From NCBI RefSeq assembly GCF_017565645.3, contig NZ_CP086136.1, positions 3,083,501 to 3,147,500 on the forward strand: DNA of 64,000 nt. Direction: 5' to 3'. Source of the stretch: Bradyrhizobium barranii subsp. barranii (lineage in GTDB: Bacteria; Pseudomonadota; Alphaproteobacteria; Rhizobiales; Xanthobacteraceae). The notes under the pieces are model-generated. The model saw nothing but the letters and a program-made list of their open reading frames with translations, was not told where the DNA came from and did not search any database. The first letter of the stretch is position 1. Each line of letters starts with the position of its first letter. The translations under genes and the position numbers were made by a program. Below, in pieces: positions 8,624 to 18,354 of the stretch.

Positions 8624-10021
8624 GAGCTATGGCTGATTTTGGGTGACGCGGCCTGATCAGGCGGCGTGGCTTTCAGTGTTCGGAATGACTTCGATTCCGT
8701 CGATGAACTTTACACCGGCGATGACTTTCGGCAACTGGTTCGTGCTCTTCAATCGCCGCCAGGTCTTCGATGCGGCGTCGATGAGCTTGAACACCATCAG
8801 CTTCGCAGTTTGTTGCGACAGCGATCCCTTGGTCCGCACCGTTCGGTGGCGCACCGTGGCGAAGACGCTCTCGATCGGGTTCGAGCTGCGTAGGTGGATC
8901 CAGTGCTCAGCAGGGAAGTCGAAGAAGGCGAGCAGCGCATGGCGATCCTTGATCAGGCACTCCACCGCACGTCCGTATTTGACGTGGTATTTCTCGACGA
9001 AGACGTCGATCGCGGTTTCAGCTTCGGCCCGGTGTGGGGCCAGATAGATGTTCCGCAGGTCGTTCTTCATGGGGCCCTGCACGGATTTGGCGACCTTGTC
9101 GAGTACGTTGCTCACTTTATGGCACCAGCATCGTTGGTGCCGCGTGCCGGGAAAGGCCTCGTCCAGTGCCTTCCAGAAGCCGAGGGCGCCGTCGCCGATG
9201 GCGAGTTGCGGGGCAATCGTAACCCGCGTTGCCGCAGGTCGATCAGGAGTTCGCGCCAGCTCTGCGCGCTCTCGCGCACGCCGACCTGGAAGCCGATCAG
9301 CTCCTTCTTGCCTTCCGGCGTGGTGCCAATCAGCACCAGCATGCATTCGCTGTGATCTTCCATGCGGGCCTGCAGGTACACGCCATCGGCCCAGATGTAG
9401 ACATAGCGACGCGCCGACAGATCGCGTCTCTGCCAGCGTTCGTACTCGACCTGCCAATCGGCCTTCAGGCCGGCGATCACCGAAGGCGACAGGTTCGGCG
9501 CATCCTTGCCGAGCAGCGCCGAGAGCGCCTCCTGGAAGTCGCCGGTCGAGATGCCGCGCAAATAGAGGACCGGGATCAAGGCATCCAGGCTCTTCGTCCG
9601 CCGCGCCCATAGCGGCAGGATTGCCGAACTGAAGCGGAGGCGGTCGCCTGGCCCGCTCGCTCCGCGGTCGCGGACCTTGGGACGAGCGACCTCCACCGGA
9701 CCGATGCCGGTCGCAATCTCGCGCACCGGACCGTGCCCATGTCGGACCAGGCGCGCTCGACCGTCGGGCAGCGTCAGATTGGCCGTGCTGGCCAGAAACG
9801 CGCCAACCTCGATCTCGATCGCCCTGGCAAGCAGGTCCCGCGCGCCGGCACGAACGATATCGGTCAGTGGATCATCAACCGCGGACGGCTGACGGAAAGC
9901 AAGAACATTGGTAGTCTCGGTCATGGCGTATCGCTCTCCTCGAGAGGTTCTGGCAGGCTCGTCACCCGCCTCGATACGCCGCCTTCCTCACACCGTCATC
10001 ACCCAGATTCCGCCATAGCTC
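8624..10021 (-). mobile_element. IS256-family element, copy 1 with 9-bp target duplication
   Basis: The element starts GAGCTATGGCTGATTTTGG at 8624 and ends with the inverted terminus at 10021. It is flanked by the direct repeat CGGACTACC at 8615-8623 and 10022-10030, a 9-bp target duplication as usual for IS256. It lies in the same orientation as copy 2 and about 2.07 kb from it. With the element and one repeat removed, an open frame of roughly 60 codons crosses the site, but I do not recognise it. Confidence 0.93.
8657..9924 (-). pseudogene. IS256-family transposase with one-base deletion
   Basis: This is the same gene as the intact copy at 10729-11997, but one C is missing near 9227 (GGGGCAATCGTAACC here, GGGGCAATCCGTAACC in copy 2). 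The missing base shifts the frame after about residue 230, between the QRGLR stretch and the IAPQLAIGDGALGFWKALD block. The N-terminal 230 and C-terminal 190 residues are therefore in separate frames. Only the intact copy could supply transposase. Confidence 0.92.
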
Positions 10022-10155
10022 CGGACTACCGAACCCACATCGCTGCCAGCGCAGTACAGTCGCTTCAGGGGCGCTTCAACAACCGGAGAGGCGAGGTGAG
10101 ATGAATAGCTCAATCTCCAACCGCGCGAAATTGTTCTGAGATTGAGGAGGATGCG

Positions 10156-10695
10156 ATGCCCGACGTCAAAGGCATTCCGCTTGATGCGCCGCTTTACCAT
10201 GGGGGCAAAAATCGTGGCAGTGCGTTTCTCGGCTGCCAAGCCATAAACCTTATGTTCAGCGTGGGGCACGAGGCGAATTGTTTATTGCCGAAGGAGCTAG
10301 CACCTGCAGCAAACCCTGCAATCGCCATTGTGGGGGTCGCGAGCTATCGCTCAAGCACTGTCGGGCCATACTTGGAGTGCTATTCAGGAATTCAAGTTCG
10401 TGATCCCGACGGTGAGACTGGCTACTACATCCCTTACATTTACGTGACGGTAAATGATGCAGCTCTCGCCTCGGGACGAGAGGTTCTTGGTGCTCCAAAA
10501 AAGCTGGCGCACATTAGACTGATCAGAGAAGGCGGTCTAATTCAGGGTACGCTCGAGCGTCCGAAAGGCAAGCGCCTGCTGACCCTTACCGCTCAACCAG
10601 ACGAGCGCATGAGCTCGGATTCGCGACAGATATATTCTGCGCGGACGAATTTCTACTCGGTTCGGCAGCTGCCGCCCATTATTGAGTCCGGGAAG
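10156..10695 (+). pseudogene. Acetoacetate-decarboxylase-family gene, 5' part (split by IS256)
   Basis: The first 180 codons are followed directly by IS256 copy 2; the rest of the gene resumes at 12104. The segment REVLGAPKKLAHIRL near residue 110-125 carries the Pro-Lys-Lys that contains the Schiff-base lysine in acetoacetate decarboxylases. Start ATG 10156 has a GAGGAGG ribosome site at 10144-10150. The rejoined gene would be 768 bp (255 residues), the normal family size, and no other lesion is visible. The insertion therefore seems recent. IS256 copy 1 ends about 125 bases upstream of the start. Confidence 0.87.
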
Positions 10696-12094
10696 GAGCT
10701 ATGGCTGATTTTGGGTGACGCGGCCTGATCAGGCGGCGTGGCTTTCAGTGTTCGGAATGACTTCGATTCCGTCGATGAACTTTACACCGGCGATGACTTT
10801 CGGCAACTGGTTCGTGCTCTTCAATCGCCGCCAGGTCTTCGATGCGGCGTCGATGAGCTTGAACACCATCAGCTTCGCAGTTTGTTGCGACAGCGATCCC
10901 TTGGTCCGCACCGTTCGGTGGCGCACCGTGGCGAAGACGCTCTCGATCGGGTTCGAGCTGCGTAGGTGGATCCAGTGCTCAGCAGGGAAGTCGAAGAAGG
11001 CGAGCAGCGCATGGCGATCCTTGATCAGGCACTCCACCGCACGTCCGTATTTGACGTGGTATTTCTCGACGAAGACGTCGATCGCGGTTTCAGCTTCGGC
11101 CCGGTGTGGGGCCAGATAGATGTTCCGCAGGTCGTTCTTCATGGGGCCCTGCACGGATTTGGCGACCTTGTCGAGTACGTTGCTCACTTTATGGCACCAG
11201 CATCGTTGGTGCCGCGTGCCGGGAAAGGCCTCGTCCAGTGCCTTCCAGAAGCCGAGGGCGCCGTCGCCGATGGCGAGTTGCGGGGCAATCCGTAACCCGC
11301 GTTGCCGCAGGTCGATCAGGAGTTCGCGCCAGCTCTGCGCGCTCTCGCGCACGCCGACCTGGAAGCCGATCAGCTCCTTCTTGCCTTCCGGCGTGGTGCC
11401 AATCAGCACCAGCATGCATTCGCTGTGATCTTCCATGCGGGCCTGCAGGTACACGCCATCGGCCCAGATGTAGACATAGCGACGCGCCGACAGATCGCGT
11501 CTCTGCCAGCGTTCGTACTCGACCTGCCAATCGGCCTTCAGGCCGGCGATCACCGAAGGCGACAGGTTCGGCGCATCCTTGCCGAGCAGCGCCGAGAGCG
11601 CCTCCTGGAAGTCGCCGGTCGAGATGCCGCGCAAATAGAGGACCGGGATCAAGGCATCCAGGCTCTTCGTCCGCCGCGCCCATAGCGGCAGGATTGCCGA
11701 ACTGAAGCGGAGGCGGTCGCCTGGCCCGCTCGCTCCGCGGTCGCGGACCTTGGGACGAGCGACCTCCACCGGACCGATGCCGGTCGCAATCTCGCGCACC
11801 GGACCGTGCCCATGTCGGACCAGGCGCGCTCGACCGTCGGGCAGCGTCAGATTGGCCGTGCTGGCCAGAAACGCGCCAACCTCGATCTCGATCGCCCTGG
11901 CAAGCAGGTCCCGCGCGCCGGCACGAACGATATCGGTCAGTGGATCATCAACCGCGGACGGCTGACGGAAAGCAAGAACATTGGTAGTCTCGGTCATGGC
12001 GTATCGCTCTCCTCGAGAGGTTCTGGCAGGCTCGTCACCCGCCTCGATACGCCGCCTTCCTCACACCGTCATCACCCAGATTCCGCCATAGCTC
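10696..12094 (-). mobile_element. IS256-family element, copy 2 with 9-bp target duplication
   Basis: This 1.4-kb element starts GAGCTATGGC at 10696 and ends at 12094. It is flanked by direct repeats TCCGGGAAG at 10687-10695 and 12095-12103. It carries an intact transposase and interrupts a decarboxylase-family gene at codon 180 without loss of bases. Together with copy 1 in the same orientation it brackets 674 bp of host DNA, so recombination between the copies could delete that segment. Confidence 0.95.
10729..11997 (-). CDS. IS256-family transposase (intact)
   Basis: This is a 422-residue mutator-type DDE transposase. It has the family blocks RYVYIWADGVYLQAR near residue 175, LVLIGTTPEGKKELIGF near 200, IAIGDGAL-type acidic segment near 240, HQRCWCHKVSNVLDK near 260 and the C-terminal NPIESVFATVRHRT block near 360. 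It fills the element from 33 bases inside the left terminus to about 100 bases before the right one. It is probably the active source of copy 1. Confidence 0.95.
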   Translation of the reverse strand: MTETTNVLAFRQPSAVDDPLTDIVRAGARDLLARAIEIEVGAFLASTANLTLPDGRARLVRHGHGPVREIATGIGPVEVARPKVRDRGASGPGDRLRFSSAILPLWARRTKSLDALIPVLYLRGISTGDFQEALSALLGKDAPNLSPSVIAGLKADWQVEYERWQRRDLSARRYVYIWADGVYLQARMEDHSECMLVLIGTTPEGKKELIGFQVGVRESAQSWRELLIDLRQRGLRIAPQLAIGDGALGFWKALDEAFPGTRHQRCWCHKVSNVLDKVAKSVQGPMKNDLRNIYLAPHRAEAETAIDVFVEKYHVKYGRAVECLIKDRHALLAFFDFPAEHWIHLRSSNPIESVFATVRHRTVRTKGSLSQQTAKLMVFKLIDAASKTWRRLKSTNQLPKVIAGVKFIDGIEVIPNTESHAA

Positions 12095-12103
12095 TCCGGG
12101 AAG

Positions 12104-12331
12104 GGAGAGGTCACGCAACTCGTCAGATGGTGTACGGACCGAACGCTGCGACGCGACGAGCGTGGCGAAGAAGTTCTATTTACTGGACCAACCTCCCTAA
12201 CTTACGACTCCCCCTCGATTATCGATCCCGTGCACAACTTGACAGTTGGCCAAGCCCTGCTCGGCACAACGAGGAGTATGACGCAAGGCTCGAGGCCATT
12301 GATATCCTTTCGGAGGAATCAAACCCGGTAA
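12104..12331 (+). pseudogene. Acetoacetate-decarboxylase-family gene, 3' part
   Basis: These last 75 codons plus TAA continue in frame from base 10695 once IS256 copy 2 and one copy of its target repeat are removed (Glu-Ser-Gly-Lys joins Gly-Glu-Val-Thr-Gln-Leu-Val). The C-terminal residues include LTYDSPSIIDPVHNL. It has no start of its own and is not expected to be translated. Confidence 0.85.
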
Positions 12332-12590
12332 ATAGATGATCGACGAGCTTGAAGAATTCATCCAATCCTAAATTGCTGCCAGGGCTGTCGGTTTGCCGGC
12401 TCACGGGCGGTTATTGCAATGTGAGCTAAAGTCCTTGACTCACTGCATGACATCGCAAAGCAGGGACGACGCCTCGCCTGCCGCGTGTGCCATATGTAAC
12501 AGGCATGCTCGCACCAGGCGCCTGCATGATGAGTGGCCCATCCGGGGGTGGTGGTCGTATCGGCCATGATGGCTGGAGAATAACCACAGC

Positions 12591-13415
12591 GGTACCGTCA
12601 AGTTAACGAATTGGAGCGGCGGAGGGGGTAGACGAGCGGCATGCGGACTGCCAAGGACCCTCTTTATCGCCGCCATCGCTTCCCACCGGAAGTGATCAGC
12701 TATGCCGTTTGGTTGTATTTCCGGTTTCCCTTAAGCTTGCGCATGGTCGAGGAAATGCTGGCGGCGCGTGGCATTGGCGTGACCTATGAAACCGTGCGCC
12801 AGTGGGGACGGAAATTCGGCAAGCCGTTCTCCGATCGGATCCGCCAGCGTGCACCCGCTCGCGGTGACAAATGGCATCTGGACGAAGTCGTTATCTCGAT
12901 CGCGGGCGAACAACATTGGCTCTGGCGCGCTGTCGACCAGAATGGCTTCGTTCTCGACGTCTTGATCCAGCGCCGAAGAGACTCGCGCGCTGCCCAGCGG
13001 CTCATGAAGAAGCTCTTGAAATCCGCCGGCACGCCGCCGCGCGTGATGATCACGGACAAGCTCCGTTCGTACGGCGCTGCGAGGGCGAAGATGGGCTTTC
13101 ACGTCGAACATCGCCAGCACAAAGCTCTCAACAATCGGGCCGAGAATTCTCATCAGCCGACGCGGCGACGCGAGCGGATCATGAAGCGTTTCAAATCGTC
13201 CGATCAGGCTCAACGGTTTCTGTCAGTTCACGATCAGGTCGCGAACCTTTTCCACATCCCCTATCCCGGAGCCGTCACTGCCGACTTCCGTCGCGCTTCG
13301 CGCGAGCGAGCCTTTGCGACTTGGCGCGAAATCTCCACGACAAGCGCTATCGCCGAATCTCGAACCTTTGAGAATGGCCTCCTTCGGCTCGGCGGTCGAT
13401 TAAGTTGAAGATGCC
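12591..13415 (+). mobile_element. IS6-family element, copy 2
   Basis: This is an 825-bp element bounded by GGTACCGTCAAGTTAACG at 12591 and its imperfect inverted partner ending at 13415. It has the same orientation as copy 1 (5728-6540). The intervening 6 kb could form a translocatable unit. No 8-bp target duplication is evident (ACCACAGC and TTGTGCGA), as expected when IS6-family copies have recombined or formed cointegrates. Confidence 0.87.
12641..13408 (+). CDS. IS6-family transposase (intact)
   Basis: This is a 255-residue DDE transposase. It starts MRTAKDPLYRRHRFPPEVIS, with the IS6 hallmark WHLDEVVISIAGEQHWLWRA near residue 80 (first Asp), VMITDKLRSYGAA near 140 (second Asp) and the NNRAENSHQPTRRRER block near 170 (Glu). 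A helix-turn-helix segment (GIGVTYETVRQWGRKFG) lies near residue 45. It is the only complete one of three copies in this window. Confidence 0.93.
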   Translation: MRTAKDPLYRRHRFPPEVISYAVWLYFRFPLSLRMVEEMLAARGIGVTYETVRQWGRKFGKPFSDRIRQRAPARGDKWHLDEVVISIAGEQHWLWRAVDQNGFVLDVLIQRRRDSRAAQRLMKKLLKSAGTPPRVMITDKLRSYGAARAKMGFHVEHRQHKALNNRAENSHQPTRRRERIMKRFKSSDQAQRFLSVHDQVANLFHIPYPGAVTADFRRASRERAFATWREISTTSAIAESRTFENGLLRLGGRLS

Positions 13416-13522
13416 TTGTGCGATGATGTTTCGCAAATGCAGTCTCAGCGGCTGAGGCTGCACGCTCCAAGCTGTTATTTTTCTGCATGTCTTTCTCCTT
13501 CGAAACCAAGGGCGCCCGGCAA

Positions 13523-14134
13523 TTACGTCGACGATCGTGCCTTCACGATGGGACTGCGGCGTAGGCCGAAGCTGACTCCAATCCAGCTCGCGCCCGCCAC
13601 GAGTAGATCGACGCCGAGAAACAGGCCCAGAATATAAACACTGTTTATCGGCCAACGCGCTAAGATCAACGATCCAATCAGCAGAGTAATGACGCCGGAT
13701 ATCGCCAGCCAGGACCGGGGCGTTGCGCGTTTCATGCTGAACGCCAGGATCAGGCGCATGATACCGGCGGCGACCAGCGATGCGCCGAGCGCCAGCGTAA
13801 GCAGCACAGCGGCGAGCGTAGGATTATCAAATGTCAGAAGCCCCGCGACGATGTAGAGCGCACCCAAAAGAGCGCATAGCAAGAGCCTGCCCCAGGTCTT
13901 AACCTGGAAAGCATTGATCATTTCGGCAACGCCGGCGACGATCATCATCACGCCAACTAGCACCACACTCGCCACCGTCGCGAGCGCAACGCTACCAAGC
14001 GCCACGAAGCCAGTGATCAGATAAACTACGCCGAGGGCGAAAACCCAGCCCCACTTCGGCAGCGAAGCGGTGCCCGGACCAGCTCGAAGCCGCACGATAT
14101 CAGACAAACTTGTCATTGAGGTCTCCGGTGCCAA
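13523..14134 (-). CDS. HdeD-family membrane protein (DUF308)
   Basis: This 203-residue integral membrane protein has about six hydrophobic spans in three pairs, with small polar loops such as MINAFQVKTWGR and ILAFSMKRATPRSW, the pattern of HdeD/DUF308 proteins linked to acid stress in enterobacteria. An alternative start six codons in (MTSLSD) is possible. It stands alone between IS6 copy 2 and a decayed region. Its function here is not established beyond the family. Confidence 0.85.
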   Translation of the reverse strand: MAPETSMTSLSDIVRLRAGPGTASLPKWGWVFALGVVYLITGFVALGSVALATVASVVLVGVMMIVAGVAEMINAFQVKTWGRLLLCALLGALYIVAGLLTFDNPTLAAVLLTLALGASLVAAGIMRLILAFSMKRATPRSWLAISGVITLLIGSLILARWPINSVYILGLFLGVDLLVAGASWIGVSFGLRRSPIVKARSST

Positions 14135-14992
14135 AGCTGCGCCGCAGCATGGCGCGCCTAGCCATCGCTTTGTTGCGATTAGGGTTGAGCTTGCGGGTCG
14201 TTGCGAGCAGCCGACTCAGTGTGCCCATCAGGGAGGACCACATTACTAAGCCCGGGGAGGCGGTGTCGTAGGCCGAGCAATTGGCGTGCCACGCTTTGCG
14301 AGCCGCGCGTCGAGAGCGAAACTAGTTTCTTCGTGACGCGATCCTGAAATCGCGGCCGTTTGTGGCAGCTTGCCGCCAAACGTCTTAAGTCCGACGCGCA
14401 TAAACGCGACAACATGAACATCTTGCGCGTGGCGGCGATTGGCCTAACTGCATTCTCGAGGGGGGGTATGCGCCCCACATGACGGAGTTGGACATCCCAG
14501 AAAACCGCCGAGTTCTGGCTCGATGCCTTTCGATGGCCTTGACCAATTCACCAGACCGTCGGCGGCAATCGCAGGTGCCGCCGAGCTAGTCTAGAAAAGG
14601 ATACCTGCAACATTTCTCTGCACAGCAAGCATGACGAGTAGACCAACGACCAGAAATGGTCCGAACGGGTTCGACGTTCGTGCGGTGACGCCTTGCCCGA
14701 CAACATGGCGGCAGAGTACTGTGGATCGGCGCGGCTTTTTGACCCCCGACCGGGGCCCAACATTGACCCCGCCTAAAATGCGGTAAGCGCCCGGATGCAT
14801 TTCGAATTGGAGCAGTGAGCCGAGGTCAATGTTGGGAGCCGAAAGGGGTCAATATTCGGAGCCGCGTCACAAAGCAGGAGCACCGTGATCGCGGTCCGGC
14901 ACGGGATCGGGCGGCAATTGCGAGTTGGTTTCGTTCGTTGGCCCACCGGTCGCGCCGTCTCCGAATGGCTCGAAATCGAGTGAGATTGACGG
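14135..14992. other. Decayed intergenic stretch
   Basis: No gene is recognised. Around 14740-14870 the phrases CAACATTGACCCCGCC and GGTCAATGTTGGGAGCCG resemble terminal repeats of transposons of the type whose relic lies at 61.8 kb, so an old element end probably sits here. Confidence 0.4.
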
Positions 14993-15127
14993 CCTGCCGG
15001 CGATTCCCTGCTGAACGCATCCAGCAAGGGCTATTACGTCTGCGTCGTGCGGCAGCTCTCGGGCGCGCAGAGCAACGAGGCCGCCGCGGCGATCATGGCA
15101 GCGTGCCGCGCGTCCAATCCGCTTTGA
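14993..15127 (+). pseudogene. C-terminal fragment of an unknown protein
   Basis: About 44 codons ending GYYVCVVRQLSGAQSNEAAA and a short basic tail before TGA at 15125-15127. The composition looks like genuine coding DNA and the segment converges on the PLP-enzyme fragment that starts 10 bases later, but there is no start and the family is unknown. Confidence 0.35.
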
Positions 15128-15136
15128 TCCCCTCGC

Positions 15137-15400
15137 TCAAGCCGCGTTCAGCGCCTGCGCGAGGTCCGCGATCAGATCCGACGGGTTCTCGATCCCGATC
15201 GACAGCCGGATGGTGGAATCGAGCACGCCGATCTTTTGGCGAATGTCGGCGGGAACGCCGGAATGGGTCATGGTCGCGGGCAGGCTCGCAAGCGACTCGG
15301 TGCCGCCGAGGCTCACCGCCAGCTTGAGAATTTGCAGCGCATTGAGAAATTTCACCGCCGCCTCCTTGCCGCCGACAATGTCGAATGCGTGTTTCGGCAA
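15137..15400 (-). pseudogene. Cys/Met-metabolism PLP enzyme, C-terminal fragment
   Basis: About 87 codons encode the end of a cystathionine gamma-synthase / methionine gamma-lyase type enzyme: [20 protein letters not shown], then [19 protein letters not shown] and a closing [20 protein letters not shown]. These are the family's conserved SLGGxESL and RLSxGIE blocks. The N-terminal 300 residues, including the cofactor lysine, are absent; homology is lost near 15395. It is a non-functional relic. Confidence 0.82.
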
Positions 15401-15495
15401 TTACCGGACACGGATTCCGGTAATTCGCGGACAGCAATTTCAGTGTAAGCGCGAATTTCCCCGCACCTTTTGCGGTTGAGTGCTGTGATGCATGA

Positions 15496-15651
15496 GGTGT
15501 CCACCAAATTAGCCCGTCTTATTCGCGAGAGGGCGCCTGAGAGGCTGGCGAGCGTGGTGTAAAGCGCTGATGCGGCGTAGGATTCGGTTGCGAAGCCACC
15601 CCATCACCTTCAACCGCGAACGCCACGCCCGCCATGACCGATGATACGATT
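15496..15651 (+). repeat. Detached left-end copy of the IS1380-type element
   Basis: About 156 bases repeat the left end of the complete element that starts near 15859, including the run up to ATGACCGATGATACGATT, the first codons of its transposase. The downstream transposase is missing. Relative to this copy, the complete element lacks about 20 bases between the terminus and the start codon. It is a relic of an older copy. Confidence 0.8.
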
Positions 15652-15858
15652 TCAGACCACTATCGAGAAGCAAGAATTCAACACAAATAAAACCTCTGCC
15701 TCGCGCTCGATCTCTTCATGCTTGATAGTCTCGTTTCGGAGGCTGATCACCTACCGCGTCTAATAGGCCGCTCGCGCCGGTTTCTTTGGACGCGGCACGA
15801 CCGCGACTCCACGTTTCGGCACAGAAATGATCGGGAGTCACTCAATCTTTCTTCAACT

Positions 15859-17481
15859 TAACCCGTCTTATTCGTAAGAGTGCGCCTGAGGGGTAAAGCG
15901 CTGATGCGGCGTAGGATTCGGTTGCGAAGCCAACCCCATCACCTCCAACCGCGAACGCCACGCCCGCCATGACCGACGATACGATTCCGCCCTTCTCGTT
16001 TCCAGCCGTTCACGCCAAGAAAGTCACAGCTGCCTTCGATGGTGGGCGCCTAACCTCGAACGGGGGCGTGATGCTTCTGGCGATGGCCGAGCGGCGTCTC
16101 GGTTTGGCCAACAATCTGGCCCGGGTGTTCCCGGATCGGCGCGATCCGACGCGGGTCGTGCACAGCCTGGTCGATATGCTCCGCGCTCGCATGTTCGCGA
16201 TCTGCTGCGGCTACGAGGACGCCGACGACCTCGATCATCTGAGGTCCGATCCGGCATTCAAACTGGCCTGCGGACGGCTGCCGGACACGGGCCGGGATTT
16301 GTGTTCCCAGCCGACGCTGTCGCGGCTGGAGAATGCTCCGCGCCTGCGCGACGTGATCCGGCTGACCTACATTTTGGTCGACGCATGGATGGATAGCTAC
16401 CCGCGCGAGCCGGCATCCGTCACGCTCGACATCGATGATACCTGCGACGTCGTCCACGGCCATCAGCAGCTCTCGCTGTTCAACGCTCATTATGACGAAC
16501 GCTGCTTCCTGCCGATCCACGTCTACGACACGGAGAAGAGCCGGCCCGTGGCCGTCGTGCTGCGGCCCGGCAAGACGCCGGGCGGCGTCGAGGTGCGTGC
16601 CCATCTGCGCCGCCTGGTACGGCATATCCGGACGCGATGGCACAACACGCAAATTACGTTCCGTGGCGACGGGCACTATGCCCGGCCGGAGGCCATGGCG
16701 TGGTGCGAGACCAACGGCATCGACTACATCTTCGGTCTGTCCGGCACCAAGCCTCTCGCCAGAAAAGTCGACGAGGTCGCCGACGACATCCGCACGCGAC
16801 GCGCCATCGAGAACCTGCCGGTTCTGCGTGGCTATACCGAGACGCGCCACAAGGCAAAGTCCTGGGATCGCGAACGGCGCACTGTCGCCCGTATTGAGGC
16901 GACGATGCTCGGCCTCGACATCCGCTTCGTCGTCACCAGCCTCGATGTCGGCTCGGCCGAGTGGATCTACGACAGCCTGTATTGCGCGCGCGGCCAAGCC
17001 GAGAATCTGATCAAGCTGCATAAGACGCAGCTCGCCTCCGATCGCACCAGCTGCCGTTCGGCGCTCGCCAACCAGGTCCGTCTCGTGCTCCATACGGCCG
17101 CTTATTGGCTGATGCTGACCGTGCGCGACGCCATTCCCAAAGCCCGGGAATTGGCCGCTGCCGAGTTCGCGACGCTGCGTCTTCGGCTCTTGAAAATCGC
17201 CGCCCGTGTCGTCGAGACCACGAGCCGCATTCGCCTTGCGTTTGCCGCGGCATGTCCCGAAGCCGACCTGATCTGCGGCTTGCCCGGCGCGCTGCTGCCG
17301 CTCGGTCCTTGACCGGCGGGGCGTCCGCCCCCGTTCGCCCAACCCATCCCTCAAGCGCGTTGCAAAGTACCGGTCGTCAGGCGGCGAAAAGCCGAAGGCA
17401 ATCCTGTGCGCCTCGTCAGACAAGATGTGCGGCCGCATCAATCGGGCCCAAAAGCCGCACTCTCACGAATAGGACGGGTTA
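15859..17481 (+). mobile_element. IS1380-family element
   Basis: It is bounded by TAACCCGTCTTATTCGTAAG at 15859 and by its inverted partner, whose complement reads TAACCCGTCCTATTCGTGAG, ending at 17481. The right end abuts the start codon region of an IS66 tnpA, so the element has removed the left end of that IS66. No clear target duplication is seen. Confidence 0.8.
15969..17312 (+). CDS. IS1380-family transposase
   Basis: This is a 447-residue DDE transposase. It opens MTDDTIPPFSFPAVHAKKVT and shows the family blocks SNGGVMLLAMAERRLGLA near residue 30, TLDIDDTCDVVHGHQQLS near 150 (first catalytic Asp), ITFRGDGHYARPEAMAWC near 225 (second Asp) and YCARGQAENLIKLHK near 340 (Glu). It is full length, with no lesion. 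Confidence 0.93.
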   Translation: MTDDTIPPFSFPAVHAKKVTAAFDGGRLTSNGGVMLLAMAERRLGLANNLARVFPDRRDPTRVVHSLVDMLRARMFAICCGYEDADDLDHLRSDPAFKLACGRLPDTGRDLCSQPTLSRLENAPRLRDVIRLTYILVDAWMDSYPREPASVTLDIDDTCDVVHGHQQLSLFNAHYDERCFLPIHVYDTEKSRPVAVVLRPGKTPGGVEVRAHLRRLVRHIRTRWHNTQITFRGDGHYARPEAMAWCETNGIDYIFGLSGTKPLARKVDEVADDIRTRRAIENLPVLRGYTETRHKAKSWDRERRTVARIEATMLGLDIRFVVTSLDVGSAEWIYDSLYCARGQAENLIKLHKTQLASDRTSCRSALANQVRLVLHTAAYWLMLTVRDAIPKARELAAAEFATLRLRLLKIAARVVETTSRIRLAFAAACPEADLICGLPGALLPLGP

Positions 17482-17496
17482 GGTGGACACCTTGGG

Positions 17497-17970
17497 ATGG
17501 CAGACGATGATCAGAAACTGCGGGTCAGGCTTGTTGGCCGGAATGGGCGCCGGCGATACGACCCCGCATCGAAGGACCGTCTTGTCGCGGCCTGCCTTGA
17601 ACGTGGGGTTTCGGTATCGAGGCTTGCGCTCGAACATGGGGTCAATGCGAACCTTCTTCGGAAGTGGATCAAGAAGTGGACGGCGACCAGGTCGCTGCCG
17701 CCGTCTTCACCACCGGCGTTCATCCCGGTTCAGCTTGAGAGGACTGCCGATCGGGCCCTGTCGCGGCAGAGCAGCGTGGCGACGGTGGATTTGCCGGCTA
17801 CTTGCGATGAAGTGCGTGATTCGGAATCCAAAAGGACTGCAGTTTTTTGCTCTCCGGCCAAAGTGAGCGCGTCCCTGCCGAACGGCGTGAAGCTCGGGCT
17901 GGAATGCGGCGATGTAGATGCATTGACGGCGATCATCGGAGCACTGAGCCATGTTCAGGCTGGGCGGTGA
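17497..17970 (+). CDS. tnpA: IS66 TnpA (accessory protein)
   Basis: The 157-residue protein has an N-terminal helix-turn-helix (RRYDPASKDRLVAACLERGV, NANLLRKWIKKW) typical of IS66 OrfA. Its end overlaps tnpB by 20 bases, the usual arrangement. The left end of the IS66 is missing because the IS1380 right terminus lies only 15 bases upstream of this ATG, so no native promoter remains. Confidence 0.85.
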   Translation: MADDDQKLRVRLVGRNGRRRYDPASKDRLVAACLERGVSVSRLALEHGVNANLLRKWIKKWTATRSLPPSSPPAFIPVQLERTADRALSRQSSVATVDLPATCDEVRDSESKRTAVFCSPAKVSASLPNGVKLGLECGDVDALTAIIGALSHVQAGR

Positions 17971-18302
17971 CCTGCAGGTCTATCTGCACCGTGAGCCGAT
18001 CGACTTCCGGGCTGGCATCAACAGCCTTGCGGTCCTAGTCCAGGAGACGATGGCGCTCGATCCATTCACTCCGGCGGTTTTTGCGTTCTGCAATCGCCGT
18101 TGCGACCGGATGAAGTTGCTGTTCTTCGACCGGTCCGGCTGTGCTGGTCCTGAAGCGGCTGACCGAGGACAAGTTCCGATGGCCGCGCCGCCAGGAGGCG
18201 GGCGTCACGCTGACGACCGAGCAATTGCACTGGATCCTTGACGGCATCGATATCGATGCGATGGTCCGCCATCCGGTGCGGCAATATCAGGTTGCCGGCT
18301 GA
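17951..18302 (+). pseudogene. tnpB: IS66 TnpB, frameshifted
   Basis: The N-terminal part reads LQVYLHREPIDFRAGINSLA and NRRCDRMKLLFFDRSG, typical of IS66 TnpB. Just after the FFDRSG segment, near 18140, bases are missing and the frame changes. The second frame carries VLVLKRLTEDKFRWPRRQEA and TTEQLHWILDGIDIDAM, ending at TGA 18300-18302. Together these would make a normal TnpB of about 116 residues. Confidence 0.85.
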
Positions 18303-18354
18303 GCTCTCGAGTTGAGCGGTTGACGCGTCGGTACGGTTCAGATTCAAGAATCCG

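Noticed and set aside
8657..9610. Independent 317-codon protein on the minus strand in IS256 copy 1
   Set aside because: It is the C-terminal half of the frameshifted transposase preceded by out-of-frame sequence.
5728..13415. Composite IS6 transposon with 8-bp target repeats
   Set aside because: No matching 8-mers at any end of the two copies, so a simple composite insertion cannot be claimed.
16050..17441. 463-codon frame on the minus strand opposite the IS1380 transposase
   Set aside because: It is a GC-driven shadow of the transposase, with no family motif; the plus-strand frame has all catalytic blocks.
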